Notes: generated by a model from the sequence alone, not told the origin. DNA of 64,000 nt from Mycobacterium gallinarum (GCF_010726765.1 NZ_AP022601.1:5580001-5644000); one strand, 5' to 3'. Numbered from the stretch's first letter, positions 36,725-46,142 are shown. Numbers and translations: made by a program.

Positions 36725-39700
36725 GTGGGCGAGAGTCGGCGCGACGATTCCGGGCGTCAGTCAGTCCGGAGATGCTCGGCGTGCGGAAATGAGTTGCGGG
36801 CCGCAGCGCGGTTCTGCGATGCCTGCGGAGCGTCGGTCGTCGCGACGGCCACTCCCGGCGAGCGCAAGCAGGTGACCGTCTTGTTCAGTGACGTGGTCGG
36901 CTCGATGAAACTTGCAGCCGCGCTCGATCCCGAGCGGCTGCAGGAAATTATGAACGAGCTGTTCAATACATCTGCCGCTGTCGTTCAGCGCTACCAGGGC
37001 ACTGTTGACAAGTTCACCGGCGACGGACTGATGGCTCTGTTTGGCGCACCAGTGGCACTGGAGGACCATGCCAAACGCGCATGTATTGCTGCGCTGGAAA
37101 TTCAAGGCGCCGCCAAGCGGATGGCATTCGAGGTACGCCGCCGCGACAACATCGAACTTCAAATGAGAGTGGGGCTGAACTCCGGTGAGGTCGTCGCGGG
37201 CGAAATCGGCCTAGGGCCGGGTCGTTACACCGCCGTCGGACATCCCGTCGGTATGGCGCAACGAATGGAGTCGGCAGCGTCGCCCGGCGGCGTGCTGTGT
37301 TCCGCGTCGACGGCGCGGTTGGTCGAGGGCGTCGCCGAGCTGGGGCCCACGGAGTCGGTGGCCATCAAAGGTGAAACCACGCCAATGCCCGCTCGCCGGC
37401 TGCTATCTGTTCCCGTGCAGGAGTTGGTGATCGGGCGTGACGAAGGACCGATGTTCGGCCGTGACGCCGAGCTGGCCGAGCTTGTGGGGTTGTTCGACTC
37501 GCACAGTGCGTCACCAATCGGTGTCGTCGGTCAGCCCGGCATCGGCAAGAGCAGGCTCGTCCGTGAATTCGCGGTCCGGCTGGAGAACGGGGGAGCCGAC
37601 ATCGTGGTGGCGAGGTGCGACGCGCATACCACCCAGGTGCCGCTGCGTGCCCTATCGCGCATGCTGCGCGCGATGTTTGGCGTTGATCGGCTCGACAAGA
37701 TCGCGGCCCGCGGCCAGGTCATGTCGCGTCTGCCGGAGTCGCTGGCGAAGGACGCCGATACCGCGCAGATCCTGTTCGATCTGCTCGGCATCGCCGACCC
37801 CGATGGCCCGGCGGTGGCGCTCACCCTCGATGCGAGGCGCCACCGTCTAGTTGCCGCCATGGCGAAGGCTACCGAATTACGTTTGTGTCCAACAGTATTC
37901 ATTCTCGAGGATGTACATTGGATCGACACAGCCAGCGAGGCGACGGTCGCGGAGTTCGCTGAGACATTGGCCGCGCTGGGATCCGCTCTGGTCACCACCT
38001 ACCGGCCTGAATACCGCGGCCCGTTACGCGGCACCGCCGAGGCCACGGTCACCTTGGATGCGTTGAGCGACGAGGCCACCACTGCCATCGCGACAGCGCT
38101 CATCGGCACTGATTCAACGGTGAAGGGGATCGCCGAACGCATCGTGGGCTCCGCGGCGGGCAACGCCTTCTTCGTAGAGGAGATGGTCCGTGATTTGGTT
38201 GACCGCGGCGTGCTGGTTGGCAGCCGCGGTAGCTATCGTCGAGAGGGCGAGATCGACCAGACCGCCCTGCCTCCAACGGTTCACAGCGTTGTCGCTGCCC
38301 GTATCGATCGGCTTCCGCCCCATGCCAAATCCGTTCTCAATGCGGCGGCTGTCATCGGTTCGAACTTCGATCTTGACGTCATGCAGGCACTCATGCCTGA
38401 TGCGGACCGTACGGATCTCGCCGACCTGGTGTCCGTCGAGCTGATCGACCAGATAGAGTTCGTGCCGCGCGACCGCTACTGCTTCCGACACGCGCTGATC
38501 CGCAAGGTCGCCTATGAGTCTCAGCTGACCGCCACCCGCGCGAGCGCTCATCGTCGGCTCGCCAGCGCCTTACAGGAGCTGCGACCGGTGGGTGTCGAGG
38601 AGAACGCGGCCCTGATCGGAACACATCTCGAGGCCGCAGGTGATCACGCAGACGCCTACCGCTGGCACATGCGGGCCGCGGAATGGCTGGAGAAGCGCGA
38701 CATGGTCGCGGCCCGCTCGAGTTGGCAGCAGGCTCGGGAAATTGCCGACCGACTTCCTGCCGAACATCCGAAGATCATCGACATGCGCATCGAACCCCGC
38801 AAGATGCTGGCCTGGACGGATTGGCTGGTCGGCCAGGATCCTGATGCCGACACCTCCTACGAGGAATTGCGCTGGTTGGCAACGCAATCTGGCGACACAC
38901 TCTCGCTCGCGGTCGCTACCGCGGGCCGGATGATCACGCTCTGTGAGAACGAAGGCCGGTTCGCTGAAGCCGCGAATATGGCGAACGGCGTGGTGGAGAT
39001 GGTCGCAAATATCGACGCCGACGCGATGCTCAAAGTCGACCTGTTGTTTGCGGTCCTGTGGACAAAGTTCCTGACGGTCGATGCGGAAGGGGTGCTGCAG
39101 GTCGGTCAGTGGATCCGCGAGTTGGCCGGTGACGAGGTGAACAGCTCGGTCGCCAGAGCGAACGCGGCGTGCGGCGTCAGCTGGCTGGTCGGTGGGAACC
39201 CTGAAAAGGGTCAGCGCGCTATGCAACTCGGCATCGCGCAGGCACGCGAACTCGATCCGGTCACCTACGCGACGGTGATGACCATGAAGTGTGGGCTGGC
39301 AGCGATCGGCCTCGAGCCTGCAATGGCGAGCACGCTGGAGGATGCGCGACAGGCTCTGGTCCGGGCTGAGGCGCTCGGAGATAATCTCGCACTCGCCGCC
39401 GCCCTATGGGCTTACGGCACAATTCTTTTGCGTGCTGATCGTCGATCTGCGTCCTCAGCCGTCGAGTGCCTTCAACGGGCTCTGAGCATCATCGTTAAGC
39501 ACCGGATCCTCACGGTTGCGCAGGGGCCCATCGAATCCGACCTGGCTCTCGAGATTGCCCGCACGGGTGACACGGATTCTGCCATCGAAAGCCTGCGTGT
39601 CGTTCTGCACCGCCAGATCGCCCAAATGGACGTGACGTTCATCGCTGTGACGTCGACGGCGTTCGTCCAACTCCTGATAGACCGTGGCCGCTCCGAAGAC

Positions 39701-39904
39701 ATCGCGGAGGCCCACGCGTTGGTGCAAGCATTCGAACTCCAGATTCGCCGATTGTCTATGTCGGCGTTCCACGTGGCGGTGGCGTTCTGTCGAATGATCC
39801 TGGACGCCGCGACAGGCGACAGAACCACCGCCGCAGCCCGATATCGAGAGGCGGTACAGCGCACGGGTGCGCGTGGTGAATTCTTGCCGCTGCGGCCGCA
39901 CTAG
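36725..39904 (+). CDS. Class III nucleotide cyclase-like / AAA ATPase / TPR regulator
   Basis: A 1059-residue multidomain protein. A zinc ribbon (Cys17, Cys20, Cys31, Cys34) precedes a class III cyclase homology domain at about residues 45-225, with metal aspartates Asp56 (LFSDVVGS) and Asp100 (FTGDGLMALFG). The usual VNxAAR motif reads VGMAQR, so the catalytic Asn is replaced by Gly and only the Arg remains. From about residue 240 there is an ATPase with Walker A GQPGIGKSR near 268, then a long helical TPR-like C-terminal half. Similar proteins in M. tuberculosis are Rv0386-like. It may be a weak cyclase or a nucleotide-sensing regulator. AGGGGTGG precedes the GTG and is part of a CCCCT-AGA-AGGGG hairpin (36703-36715). 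Its end overlaps the convergent FAD gene by four bases. Confidence 0.88.
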   Translation: MGESRRDDSGRQSVRRCSACGNELRAAARFCDACGASVVATATPGERKQVTVLFSDVVGSMKLAAALDPERLQEIMNELFNTSAAVVQRYQGTVDKFTGDGLMALFGAPVALEDHAKRACIAALEIQGAAKRMAFEVRRRDNIELQMRVGLNSGEVVAGEIGLGPGRYTAVGHPVGMAQRMESAASPGGVLCSASTARLVEGVAELGPTESVAIKGETTPMPARRLLSVPVQELVIGRDEGPMFGRDAELAELVGLFDSHSASPIGVVGQPGIGKSRLVREFAVRLENGGADIVVARCDAHTTQVPLRALSRMLRAMFGVDRLDKIAARGQVMSRLPESLAKDADTAQILFDLLGIADPDGPAVALTLDARRHRLVAAMAKATELRLCPTVFILEDVHWIDTASEATVAEFAETLAALGSALVTTYRPEYRGPLRGTAEATVTLDALSDEATTAIATALIGTDSTVKGIAERIVGSAAGNAFFVEEMVRDLVDRGVLVGSRGSYRREGEIDQTALPPTVHSVVAARIDRLPPHAKSVLNAAAVIGSNFDLDVMQALMPDADRTDLADLVSVELIDQIEFVPRDRYCFRHALIRKVAYESQLTATRASAHRRLASALQELRPVGVEENAALIGTHLEAAGDHADAYRWHMRAAEWLEKRDMVAARSSWQQAREIADRLPAEHPKIIDMRIEPRKMLAWTDWLVGQDPDADTSYEELRWLATQSGDTLSLAVATAGRMITLCENEGRFAEAANMANGVVEMVANIDADAMLKVDLLFAVLWTKFLTVDAEGVLQVGQWIRELAGDEVNSSVARANAACGVSWLVGGNPEKGQRAMQLGIAQARELDPVTYATVMTMKCGLAAIGLEPAMASTLEDARQALVRAEALGDNLALAAALWAYGTILLRADRRSASSAVECLQRALSIIVKHRILTVAQGPIESDLALEIARTGDTDSAIESLRVVLHRQIAQMDVTFIAVTSTAFVQLLIDRGRSEDIAEAHALVQAFELQIRRLSMSAFHVAVAFCRMILDAATGDRTTAAARYREAVQRTGARGEFLPLRPH

Positions 39905-41958
39905 GGCAGGTACACGCCGCGAATGCGGTGGTATCGGCCGTGTCCCAGAACAGCGTTCGCTGCCTGTAGCCCCGAGAGTACGGCCGCTTCGATACAGCCT
40001 GAGTTGAGGCCGGTATCGGTCCAGTCGCCGGCCAGCACTAGATTGTCGTAGCCACCTTCGTCGGGGCGCAGCCGGTACTTATCAGAGCCCGGAACTGACA
40101 GGACATAACGGTCGGACGGGTCGACGTTCACGCTGAGGTGTTGGGTATCCAGCGCTGCGCCGCCGCGCTGACCGTTCGCGCCCGCCACCAGGTGCCAGGC
40201 AAACCCCTCTTCGGTGACCGCTCCGGGCAGATGCACCCCGACGAGGTTGTCGAGGAAGTTCAATGACTCCGTCTTGGCGATGTGATGACACCGTTCGAGA
40301 TACTCGGCCTCGTTGGCCGCGGGCCAGTCGACGTCGAGCGCGCCGCAGAAGTAGGCAACCGTTTGCGGACGGTCGTGCTCGGGCCAATCTTCGGCCCACA
40401 AAGTCTGCGGCATCGAGGCGAATGTGTCGATCGGAGGGATATAGCCGCTCGTGGTGATGGCGGGCGCCGCGATACCCAACTCCTTGGCGTCGGCGCGCAG
40501 CCAGACCTGTAATCCCAGAGAGCCGATCGTTTTTACGTGCTCGGTCATTTCTCGCCACTCTGGCCGGTCGTCGATCAGCTCCTTCGCGACAATCGGGATT
40601 ATGCCCAGCGAAACAGCGAGTATCACTCGGTCGAAGTCGACGCCCCGGCACAGCACCCGCCTCTCCGCATCGTCGCGACTGCCGAAATGCGATTCCAGGC
40701 CCTCCATGGCGTCCTTGATGTGAATCTGTTGCGCCAGAGGCCTGTTCGGAAAAACGGGAAGCTCATGCACCCGCGCCAACGGCTCATAGTGGTCGACCCC
40801 GTCGGCGAGGCGCACTTGCCTGCCCATCGTGATCGCGTCGATGTGTTGCCGTTTCGGATCGAGATGCAGCGCGTCGACGCGGTGGAAGAACTCGAAATCC
40901 ACGCCACGTCTGCGCAACGCCTCGTAAAGGGGCGCCATGATGATATCGCCCATCCCGGCGTTCATCTTCCAGAAGATCGCGCCCTTATACGTGAAAAGCA
41001 TCATGCCGACCAGCAGCATGCCCACGCCAGCACAGACTTTCGGGCGTTCCAGATGCCCTTTCTCGTAGCCGAACACCATGTTGTACATCGCACGCAGCAC
41101 TGGAAATTCGAGCACGTCGGGGTGCGCGCCGTGGCGGATCACCCACTCTGCGTAGTCTTCGTCGTTGACGGCGCGGAAGCCGCGTGGATCGGTGACGATG
41201 CCGTCGGCCATCACGCCGTGCACGGTCGCGGTGACGAGTGACAGTAGTGTCCATCCCAGCCGGTGGTCAGATCTGCGCTCGTAGTCGAGGGTGCCGCGAA
41301 TTGCCTCCAACGCACGCGAAAGGGGTAGCAGCTGTTCGTCATTCGTCGGCCGGGGGTCAGCGAGAGCTGCCAGCGCAGCTATCACGGCGCGCTGCACGGT
41401 GTCCAGGGAGCGCTTCGGCGACGGTGGAGGTTCGGCCGACGCCGAAAGGGTCAGACCGGTTCCGGCCATTGCCCGCAACGAGTTCGAGAAGTCGGTGATG
41501 ACCTGCAGGGCACGTTGCAGGAAGCGCACCACGGACAGATCCCCGGTGGGGGCGTCGGGCTCACCGGGCAATTCGTTGTTACCCGTGAACCGGCCGAGCC
41601 AGAGCTGCCACTTGCCATCCCAGCGGTCCATCGCACCAACGTCGTTGGCGGGAGTGAACGCCTGGTCCCAGGTCTGGATCGGCACCAGCGGGTCCGTATT
41701 GGCACGGTCGAGTTCTGCGTAGCACTCGCGGATCAGAGTGAAGGCGTTTTCGTAGGAGCCGATCCACACATGGAGCCCGTGCTCTTCGATGCGGCCGTTC
41801 TCGCCGCGGCTGGACGCACCTTTGCCGCCCAATCGCCAGCCGCGCTGGTATACCGTGATGGCTTCATAGCGGTCTTGCCAACCGGGCTCACTGAGCCGCC
41901 AGGCAGCGCTCAAACCGGCCATACCGCCGCCGAGGATCGCGACCCGCTCGCGCCTCAC
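39901..41958 (-). CDS. FAD-dependent amine-oxidase/phytoene-desaturase-like oxidoreductase
   Basis: A large 685-residue flavoprotein. The FAD fingerprint VAILGGGMAGLSAAWRLSE is at the N terminus, followed by RGWRLGGKGASSR and GRIEEHGLHVWIGSYENAF, like the carotenoid desaturase/HpnE group. The C terminus has YRLRPDEGGYDNLVLAGDWTDTGLNSGCIEAAVLSGLQAANAVLG, the second FAD-contact motif. Substrates are probably lipophilic, perhaps isoprenoid given the nearby polyprenyl synthetase. The GTG start overlaps the stop of the gene upstream (GTGA), so it is the third gene of a leftward operon. The hydrophobic middle section (around residues 300-345) may touch membrane. Confidence 0.85.
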   Translation of the reverse strand: MRRERVAILGGGMAGLSAAWRLSEPGWQDRYEAITVYQRGWRLGGKGASSRGENGRIEEHGLHVWIGSYENAFTLIRECYAELDRANTDPLVPIQTWDQAFTPANDVGAMDRWDGKWQLWLGRFTGNNELPGEPDAPTGDLSVVRFLQRALQVITDFSNSLRAMAGTGLTLSASAEPPPSPKRSLDTVQRAVIAALAALADPRPTNDEQLLPLSRALEAIRGTLDYERRSDHRLGWTLLSLVTATVHGVMADGIVTDPRGFRAVNDEDYAEWVIRHGAHPDVLEFPVLRAMYNMVFGYEKGHLERPKVCAGVGMLLVGMMLFTYKGAIFWKMNAGMGDIIMAPLYEALRRRGVDFEFFHRVDALHLDPKRQHIDAITMGRQVRLADGVDHYEPLARVHELPVFPNRPLAQQIHIKDAMEGLESHFGSRDDAERRVLCRGVDFDRVILAVSLGIIPIVAKELIDDRPEWREMTEHVKTIGSLGLQVWLRADAKELGIAAPAITTSGYIPPIDTFASMPQTLWAEDWPEHDRPQTVAYFCGALDVDWPAANEAEYLERCHHIAKTESLNFLDNLVGVHLPGAVTEEGFAWHLVAGANGQRGGAALDTQHLSVNVDPSDRYVLSVPGSDKYRLRPDEGGYDNLVLAGDWTDTGLNSGCIEAAVLSGLQAANAVLGHGRYHRIRGVYLP

Positions 41959-42695
41959 AATTCGATCTGGATGGGAATGGTATCGATCTGGGTGGGCGTA
42001 GTCTTGCCCTCTGTCCCGATCTTCACCTCTCCCTTGTACACACCACTCAGTAGGTCGCCAGCAACGACGAGAACCCGGAACTGTATGGCGCCCGGCAGCA
42101 GGATCTTGGGTTCGAACTGCAGCTTGGTGTCATCGATATAGTCCTTCGCTCCATCCCGCGTCGGCCGCGTCTTCCAGCTGAGCTCCCGCGGCTCATCGCC
42201 GGGGTCCACGGTGTAGAACGGCGTGGCGATGGGCTGAGGCTGGAACTGCGCCGGGCCGGCGCCCAACGTCTCGGCGATGTCCATGCCGCCCGCGACGGCG
42301 ATGTCGATCAGCCGGGTCATCGACTGCAGCCACTCTTTCGTGGCAAATTGTTTGTTCTCGATGTCCTGGGCAGCGTCCTGAGCGACGACGCCTGCTTGAG
42401 TCACCATGCCACGCAACACAGTTGAGATGTAATCGCCCATCACCAGATGCCGTTCCGGCCACTTCTCCTCGAGCGGGATCCGAGCGAGGCTGGTGGCGCC
42501 GGCGAGGCCGGCGTTGACGACCTTGGTGATCGTCGCAACCATGTCCGACAGATCGTAGTTCCCGGCGTCGATCCTCTTCGACTCCGCCGTCATCGCAGTC
42601 GCCGATTCGTTCACAACGGTCGTCGCGATATCCGCGGCTTTGGCGAGCAGACGGTGCTTTTCGGGTACTTCCTCGGGCTTTTCGTATTCGGGCAT
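41955..42695 (-). CDS. Unrecognised protein with helical N half and beta-rich C terminus
   Basis: A 246-residue protein of unknown function. No signal peptide. Residues 1-145 are predicted helical (LLAKAADIATTVVNESATAM, DMVATITKVVNAGLAGATSLA). Residues 185-246 look beta-rich, with KLQFEPKILLPGAIQFRVLV, SGVYKGEVKIG and a final hydrophobic strand PIQIEL. The C-terminal motif resembles the end of the 225-residue protein encoded divergently at 44363 (FEP ... YxG ...), suggesting a shared domain. It is two bases after the 528-residue gene and overlaps the FAD gene. I do not recognise it as a named family. Confidence 0.75.
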   Translation of the reverse strand: MPEYEKPEEVPEKHRLLAKAADIATTVVNESATAMTAESKRIDAGNYDLSDMVATITKVVNAGLAGATSLARIPLEEKWPERHLVMGDYISTVLRGMVTQAGVVAQDAAQDIENKQFATKEWLQSMTRLIDIAVAGGMDIAETLGAGPAQFQPQPIATPFYTVDPGDEPRELSWKTRPTRDGAKDYIDDTKLQFEPKILLPGAIQFRVLVVAGDLLSGVYKGEVKIGTEGKTTPTQIDTIPIQIEL

Positions 42696-42697
42696 AT

Positions 42698-44284
42698 TCA
42701 GACTCCGCCGTCCTTGTCGGATGGGTCAGGGTCAGCCTTGGCTGGATCTGGCGGGGTGGTCGCATTTGTTGCGGCGTTCAGCAATCCCGCGGCGTAGTTC
42801 GTGAGGTCCTCACCGAGCCGAGCGCCGAACGCCTTGACGTCGCCCTGTGTCATTCCGTCGCTGTAGCGCTTGTAGAAATCGCTGGCACCGACGGTCGCCA
42901 CGCTGCTGAACTTCGTGAACTCCTTCTGGAAACCGCTGATCAGCGCGCCGCGCCAGCCCTTCGGGAGCTGCGTTTGCTGTGCTGCCTCATCGAGTTGGTC
43001 GTCCGTCGGGTTGTCTCCAATCGACGGAGTCTCGGCGGGGTCGCCCTTCAGCGCGCCGGGGTCGCGCGAGAGCTTTCCGAATTCGACCGCGCCGCCGAAG
43101 GGCGGCTTCGCGCGGTCGGTCAGCATGCGGCTCGAGATATCCCCCCAACCCATGAAACACGCGAGTACGGCCGACGCCGTCGAACTCATCCCGCGGATGC
43201 GTACCTGTTTGGACGTCCGGATCCGGACGCCGGGTTTAGGGCTGTCGGGTGGCAGCGGGGTGATCAACAAGTAACCGGCATCGACCTGGACCAGCATGCC
43301 GTCATTGGTCCTGGTCTTGTCGAGGTCGTAGTTGATGTAGAACCCGCCACTGGGCGTGGTCTCGCCCTTCCAGTAGCGCAATGCAGTGCGCAATTCCCAC
43401 AGATTCGGATCGCCACTCACGACCTCGAGGACACGGGTCCAGCCGCGGACTTCCTTCGGGTTCTGATCGTTGATCTCTCTGAAGAAGGATGGGCACAGCT
43501 TCGGCCAGTTGTGGGGCTCTATGACCCTCTTGATGTCGTCGACGGTCAGGTCGGTCCGCTTGTAGTCGGTGGTCAGCACCGAGCAGTACTGCCCGTTGAT
43601 CTTGCGTAGGCCGCCGGTACACAGCGGCTTCCCGTCGGCGACGGCCTCATCGAGGACCCGAGCCGTGGCGAGAACTCCAATGCGCGAATGGAATTCGGCG
43701 AGATTCTTTGAGTTAACCAGGTATTGGCGAACGGCCCCGATGGGATCCTTTTCGGCAAGGACCGGGTCCATGTGGGGGATCGCCTCGCTGCCCGTTGGCA
43801 GCGCGGCGATTCGCTTATCGAGGAGCTGGGTCAGCGGGTCGCCGCTATCCGCGAAGTTGAGGCCTGGAGGTGGTGGCGCGCCGCCGCGTGCCACCACCAA
43901 ATCGTGCAGCTTGCACAGAATTGTCGACGCATACAGCATCCGCAGGACATCTGTCGGTGTCTGCTCGTCGGATCCCGGCTCGCCGCTCGACGGCTCACCA
44001 CTCGGCTCCGGCTCAGACGGAACCTCGAGTTCTCTGACCGCCTTGGGTAGCGAAGGGAACATCTTGTCGGCGGTGCGGGGACCGGTATCGCTCGGCGGGT
44101 TTCGCGGAGCGAGTTCTGGTTTCGCCAAAAACGCCGCCAGCTCGCCGAACCAGCCGCGCTTGCCGAAGCCTGTGAATCCCGGCATGAACTCTTCGACGGT
44201 TGCCACGATTTCGAGGTCTTCACTGTCGCGCAGCACCTCATCGATCGTGCCGAATAGTGCCACCTGAGCATGGAGTTTTGACAT
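42698..44284 (-). CDS. Unrecognised 528-residue protein of the polyprenyl-synthetase cluster
   Basis: A protein of unknown function. It begins MSKLHAQVALFGTIDEVLRD and has an acidic Pro/Glu/Ser-rich segment at about residues 95-120. Alternating helical segments follow (VLRMLYASTILCKLHDLVVA). The segments GGFYINYDLDKTRTNDGMLVQVDAGYLLI and VRIRTSKQVRIRGMSSTASAVLACFMGW lie at about 320-395. The C terminus is Asp/Pro-rich and disordered. The ATG at 44284 is chosen over an upstream GTG-like start because MSKLH follows a GGCGGGGGC stretch. It is the first gene of the leftward operon. No catalytic motif was recognised. Confidence 0.75.
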   Translation of the reverse strand: MSKLHAQVALFGTIDEVLRDSEDLEIVATVEEFMPGFTGFGKRGWFGELAAFLAKPELAPRNPPSDTGPRTADKMFPSLPKAVRELEVPSEPEPSGEPSSGEPGSDEQTPTDVLRMLYASTILCKLHDLVVARGGAPPPPGLNFADSGDPLTQLLDKRIAALPTGSEAIPHMDPVLAEKDPIGAVRQYLVNSKNLAEFHSRIGVLATARVLDEAVADGKPLCTGGLRKINGQYCSVLTTDYKRTDLTVDDIKRVIEPHNWPKLCPSFFREINDQNPKEVRGWTRVLEVVSGDPNLWELRTALRYWKGETTPSGGFYINYDLDKTRTNDGMLVQVDAGYLLITPLPPDSPKPGVRIRTSKQVRIRGMSSTASAVLACFMGWGDISSRMLTDRAKPPFGGAVEFGKLSRDPGALKGDPAETPSIGDNPTDDQLDEAAQQTQLPKGWRGALISGFQKEFTKFSSVATVGASDFYKRYSDGMTQGDVKAFGARLGEDLTNYAAGLLNAATNATTPPDPAKADPDPSDKDGGV

Positions 44285-44303
44285 GCCCCCGCCTTCCCCG
44301 ACC

Positions 44304-44340
44304 TTGACGCCTAGCATATCGAGTGGTACGCCGTCCACAA
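44304..44340. promoter_or_regulatory. Overlapping divergent promoters of the polyprenyl-synthetase cluster
   Basis: On the minus strand TTGTGG (44335-44340) and TATGCT (44313-44318) are 16 bases apart, a good SigA-type promoter for the 528-residue gene. On the plus strand TTGACG (44304-44309) and a poor TACGCC (44327-44332) are 17 bases apart and could serve the 225-residue gene. The elements overlap, so the two directions would compete or be co-controlled. Confidence 0.45.
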
Positions 44341-44362
44341 GATCAAATCGGGGGAGAGTTTG

Positions 44363-45040
44363 ATGTCCGGTCGGGCTATGGACAGCGACGACGCGAGTAT
44401 CGCGGATTTGCCGTGGGCCTCAATATTTGACCCTGCAAACAATGTTCGCGCCATGGGGGCAATTCAGGAGCGCGGGTTCCGCGCCGCGACCGATGTCGTG
44501 AGCCGGTTCGTCCGCATGACCGACAGGGGTCTCGGCGCGGTCGGTGCGCCCTCGTCCGGAACAGAGGAGGACGGTAGCGCCGCGACGTATCCGGATTTGG
44601 GGCGGATCCTCACGTCGCTGCAGGGCGTGGTGAGCCAGCTGGGCCAGTCGGTGCTCGGGAACAACAACGCGGCCCCAGCCGAAGCCGCGCTCGACCTGGT
44701 CAACTCCGCATCGAGTGGCCAGGCCGAGTTGGAGGCGAGCGTGCCCGGACCGGCGGTCACTGAGATCTGGCTTCATAACCGTGGCCCGCAGGACATGGGC
44801 AAGGTGCGGCTGCGCTGCAGCGATCTGCTGGCGCACGACGGCGCGCTGATCGAATCGTCGGCCATCCGATTCGAGCCCGACGTTGTTCCGATGCCGGCCC
44901 GCAGCAGCCGGGGCATCACAGTAGAAGTCGATGTAGCGGAGCATTATTCGCCGGGCTGGTATCGAGGCACCATGCTCGCCGAAGGCCACGACGACGTCTG
45001 GCTGCCGGTATCGCTACACATCGCACCGCGATCGTCATGA
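44363..45040 (+). CDS. Unrecognised protein with beta-rich C terminus, paired with polyprenyl synthetase
   Basis: A 225-residue protein of unknown function with no signal peptide. Residues 1-110 are helical (AMGAIQERGFRAATDVVSRFVRMTD; YPDLGRILTSLQGVVSQLGQSVLG). Residues 130-225 are beta-rich: VTEIWLHNRGPQDMGKVRLRCSDL, IRFEPDVVPMPARSSRGITVEVDV, SPGWYRGTMLAEG and LPVSLHIAP. The last part mirrors the C terminus of the 246-residue protein at 41955. ATG at 44363 is chosen because GGGGGAGAG lies just before it. Its stop overlaps the polyprenyl synthetase start (ATGA). Confidence 0.78.
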   Translation: MSGRAMDSDDASIADLPWASIFDPANNVRAMGAIQERGFRAATDVVSRFVRMTDRGLGAVGAPSSGTEEDGSAATYPDLGRILTSLQGVVSQLGQSVLGNNNAAPAEAALDLVNSASSGQAELEASVPGPAVTEIWLHNRGPQDMGKVRLRCSDLLAHDGALIESSAIRFEPDVVPMPARSSRGITVEVDVAEHYSPGWYRGTMLAEGHDDVWLPVSLHIAPRSS

Positions 45041-46089
45041 CGAGTACGACCGATCCGGCCGAGCTCACCAATTCGGTCGAGGATCGGTTACGCGAAGTGG
45101 GCAGGTTGGTGCGCCGCTCCATGCTCGACGCGATGCCCGACGGTGAGCCGGTGCGTTGGCTGTATGGGCCGATGCGGGAGTATCCCTCACGGCCTGGCAA
45201 GGCGCTACGTCCCGCACTGTGCATATCCGCTGGGCGCGCCTTCGGCGCCGAGGCCCAAGACCTTCTCGGCGTCGCCGTCGCAATAGAGCTGCTGCACAAT
45301 GCCTTTCTGGTGCACGACGATGTCGCGGACGGCAGCGAGATGCGCCGCGGTAGGCCGACGCTGGCGTCGACGTACGGGTTGGCGGCGGCGATAAACGCGG
45401 GCGACGGCCTGGCGGTGGTGGCGGGCCAGGTGCTGCGTCGGGCCACTCGCCGGTTCGATCGCGACCTCGGCGACGTGATCTGGGCCGAGTTCGACACGAT
45501 GGCGATGCGCACCCTGGAGGGACAGGCGACCGAGGTGGGTTGGCAGCTTGACAATGTCCAGCAGCTGAAGCCCGAGGACTACCTCGAACTGATCATGCAC
45601 AAGACGTGCTGGTACACAACGATTCACCCGTTGCGGGTAGGCGCGATCATCGGATCGAGCGGCACGGCCGAGCTGGCGCCGTTGGTGCGCTTCGGGTTTC
45701 ACTTCGGCGCCGCGTTCCAGATCCGCGATGATCTGCTTAACCTTGTCGGTGACGAGAACATGTACGGCAAGGAGATTCTCGGCGATCTCTACGAGGGCAA
45801 ACGCACTCTGCCTCTTGTGCATCTGCTAGCCAACGCCGAAGGCCGCGACGGCGATCTGGTGCGGGACTACGTGGGACGCAGCCGCGAGGAACGGTCGTCA
45901 GAACTGGTGCACACTGTCCGCGACCTGATGGACGCCTACGGCAGCATTCAGTTCACGAGCCAGTACGCCGAGGGAATTCTCTCGGTCGCCGAGGACTACT
46001 TCGAAGAGGCATTCGCCGACGCCCAACCGGGTCCGGACCTTGACTTCCTGCGCGCGTTAGTACCGTACGTGTGGGCCCGCTGGCGCTAA
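45037..46089 (+). CDS. Polyprenyl diphosphate synthase (GGPP/FPP synthase-like)
   Basis: A 350-residue trans-isoprenyl diphosphate synthase that condenses allylic diphosphates with IPP. The first aspartate-rich motif is HDDVADGSEMRRGRPT (Asp94, Asp95, Asp98), preceded by the PGKALRPAL segment. The second reads FQIRDDLLNLVGDENMYGKEILGDLYEGKRTLPL, with DDxxN instead of DDxxD. Chain length cannot be read by eye, but the residues before the first motif (HNAFLV) suggest GGPP-like products. It overlaps the preceding 225-residue gene by four bases. The eccB4 gene follows after 53 bases, so read-through is possible. Confidence 0.9.
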   Translation: MTSTTDPAELTNSVEDRLREVGRLVRRSMLDAMPDGEPVRWLYGPMREYPSRPGKALRPALCISAGRAFGAEAQDLLGVAVAIELLHNAFLVHDDVADGSEMRRGRPTLASTYGLAAAINAGDGLAVVAGQVLRRATRRFDRDLGDVIWAEFDTMAMRTLEGQATEVGWQLDNVQQLKPEDYLELIMHKTCWYTTIHPLRVGAIIGSSGTAELAPLVRFGFHFGAAFQIRDDLLNLVGDENMYGKEILGDLYEGKRTLPLVHLLANAEGRDGDLVRDYVGRSREERSSELVHTVRDLMDAYGSIQFTSQYAEGILSVAEDYFEEAFADAQPGPDLDFLRALVPYVWARWR

Positions 46090-46142
46090 ATCGGTGACAT
46101 AGCCGCCCATCACCGGCCATTAGGCTGACTGCGGGAGAGGAG

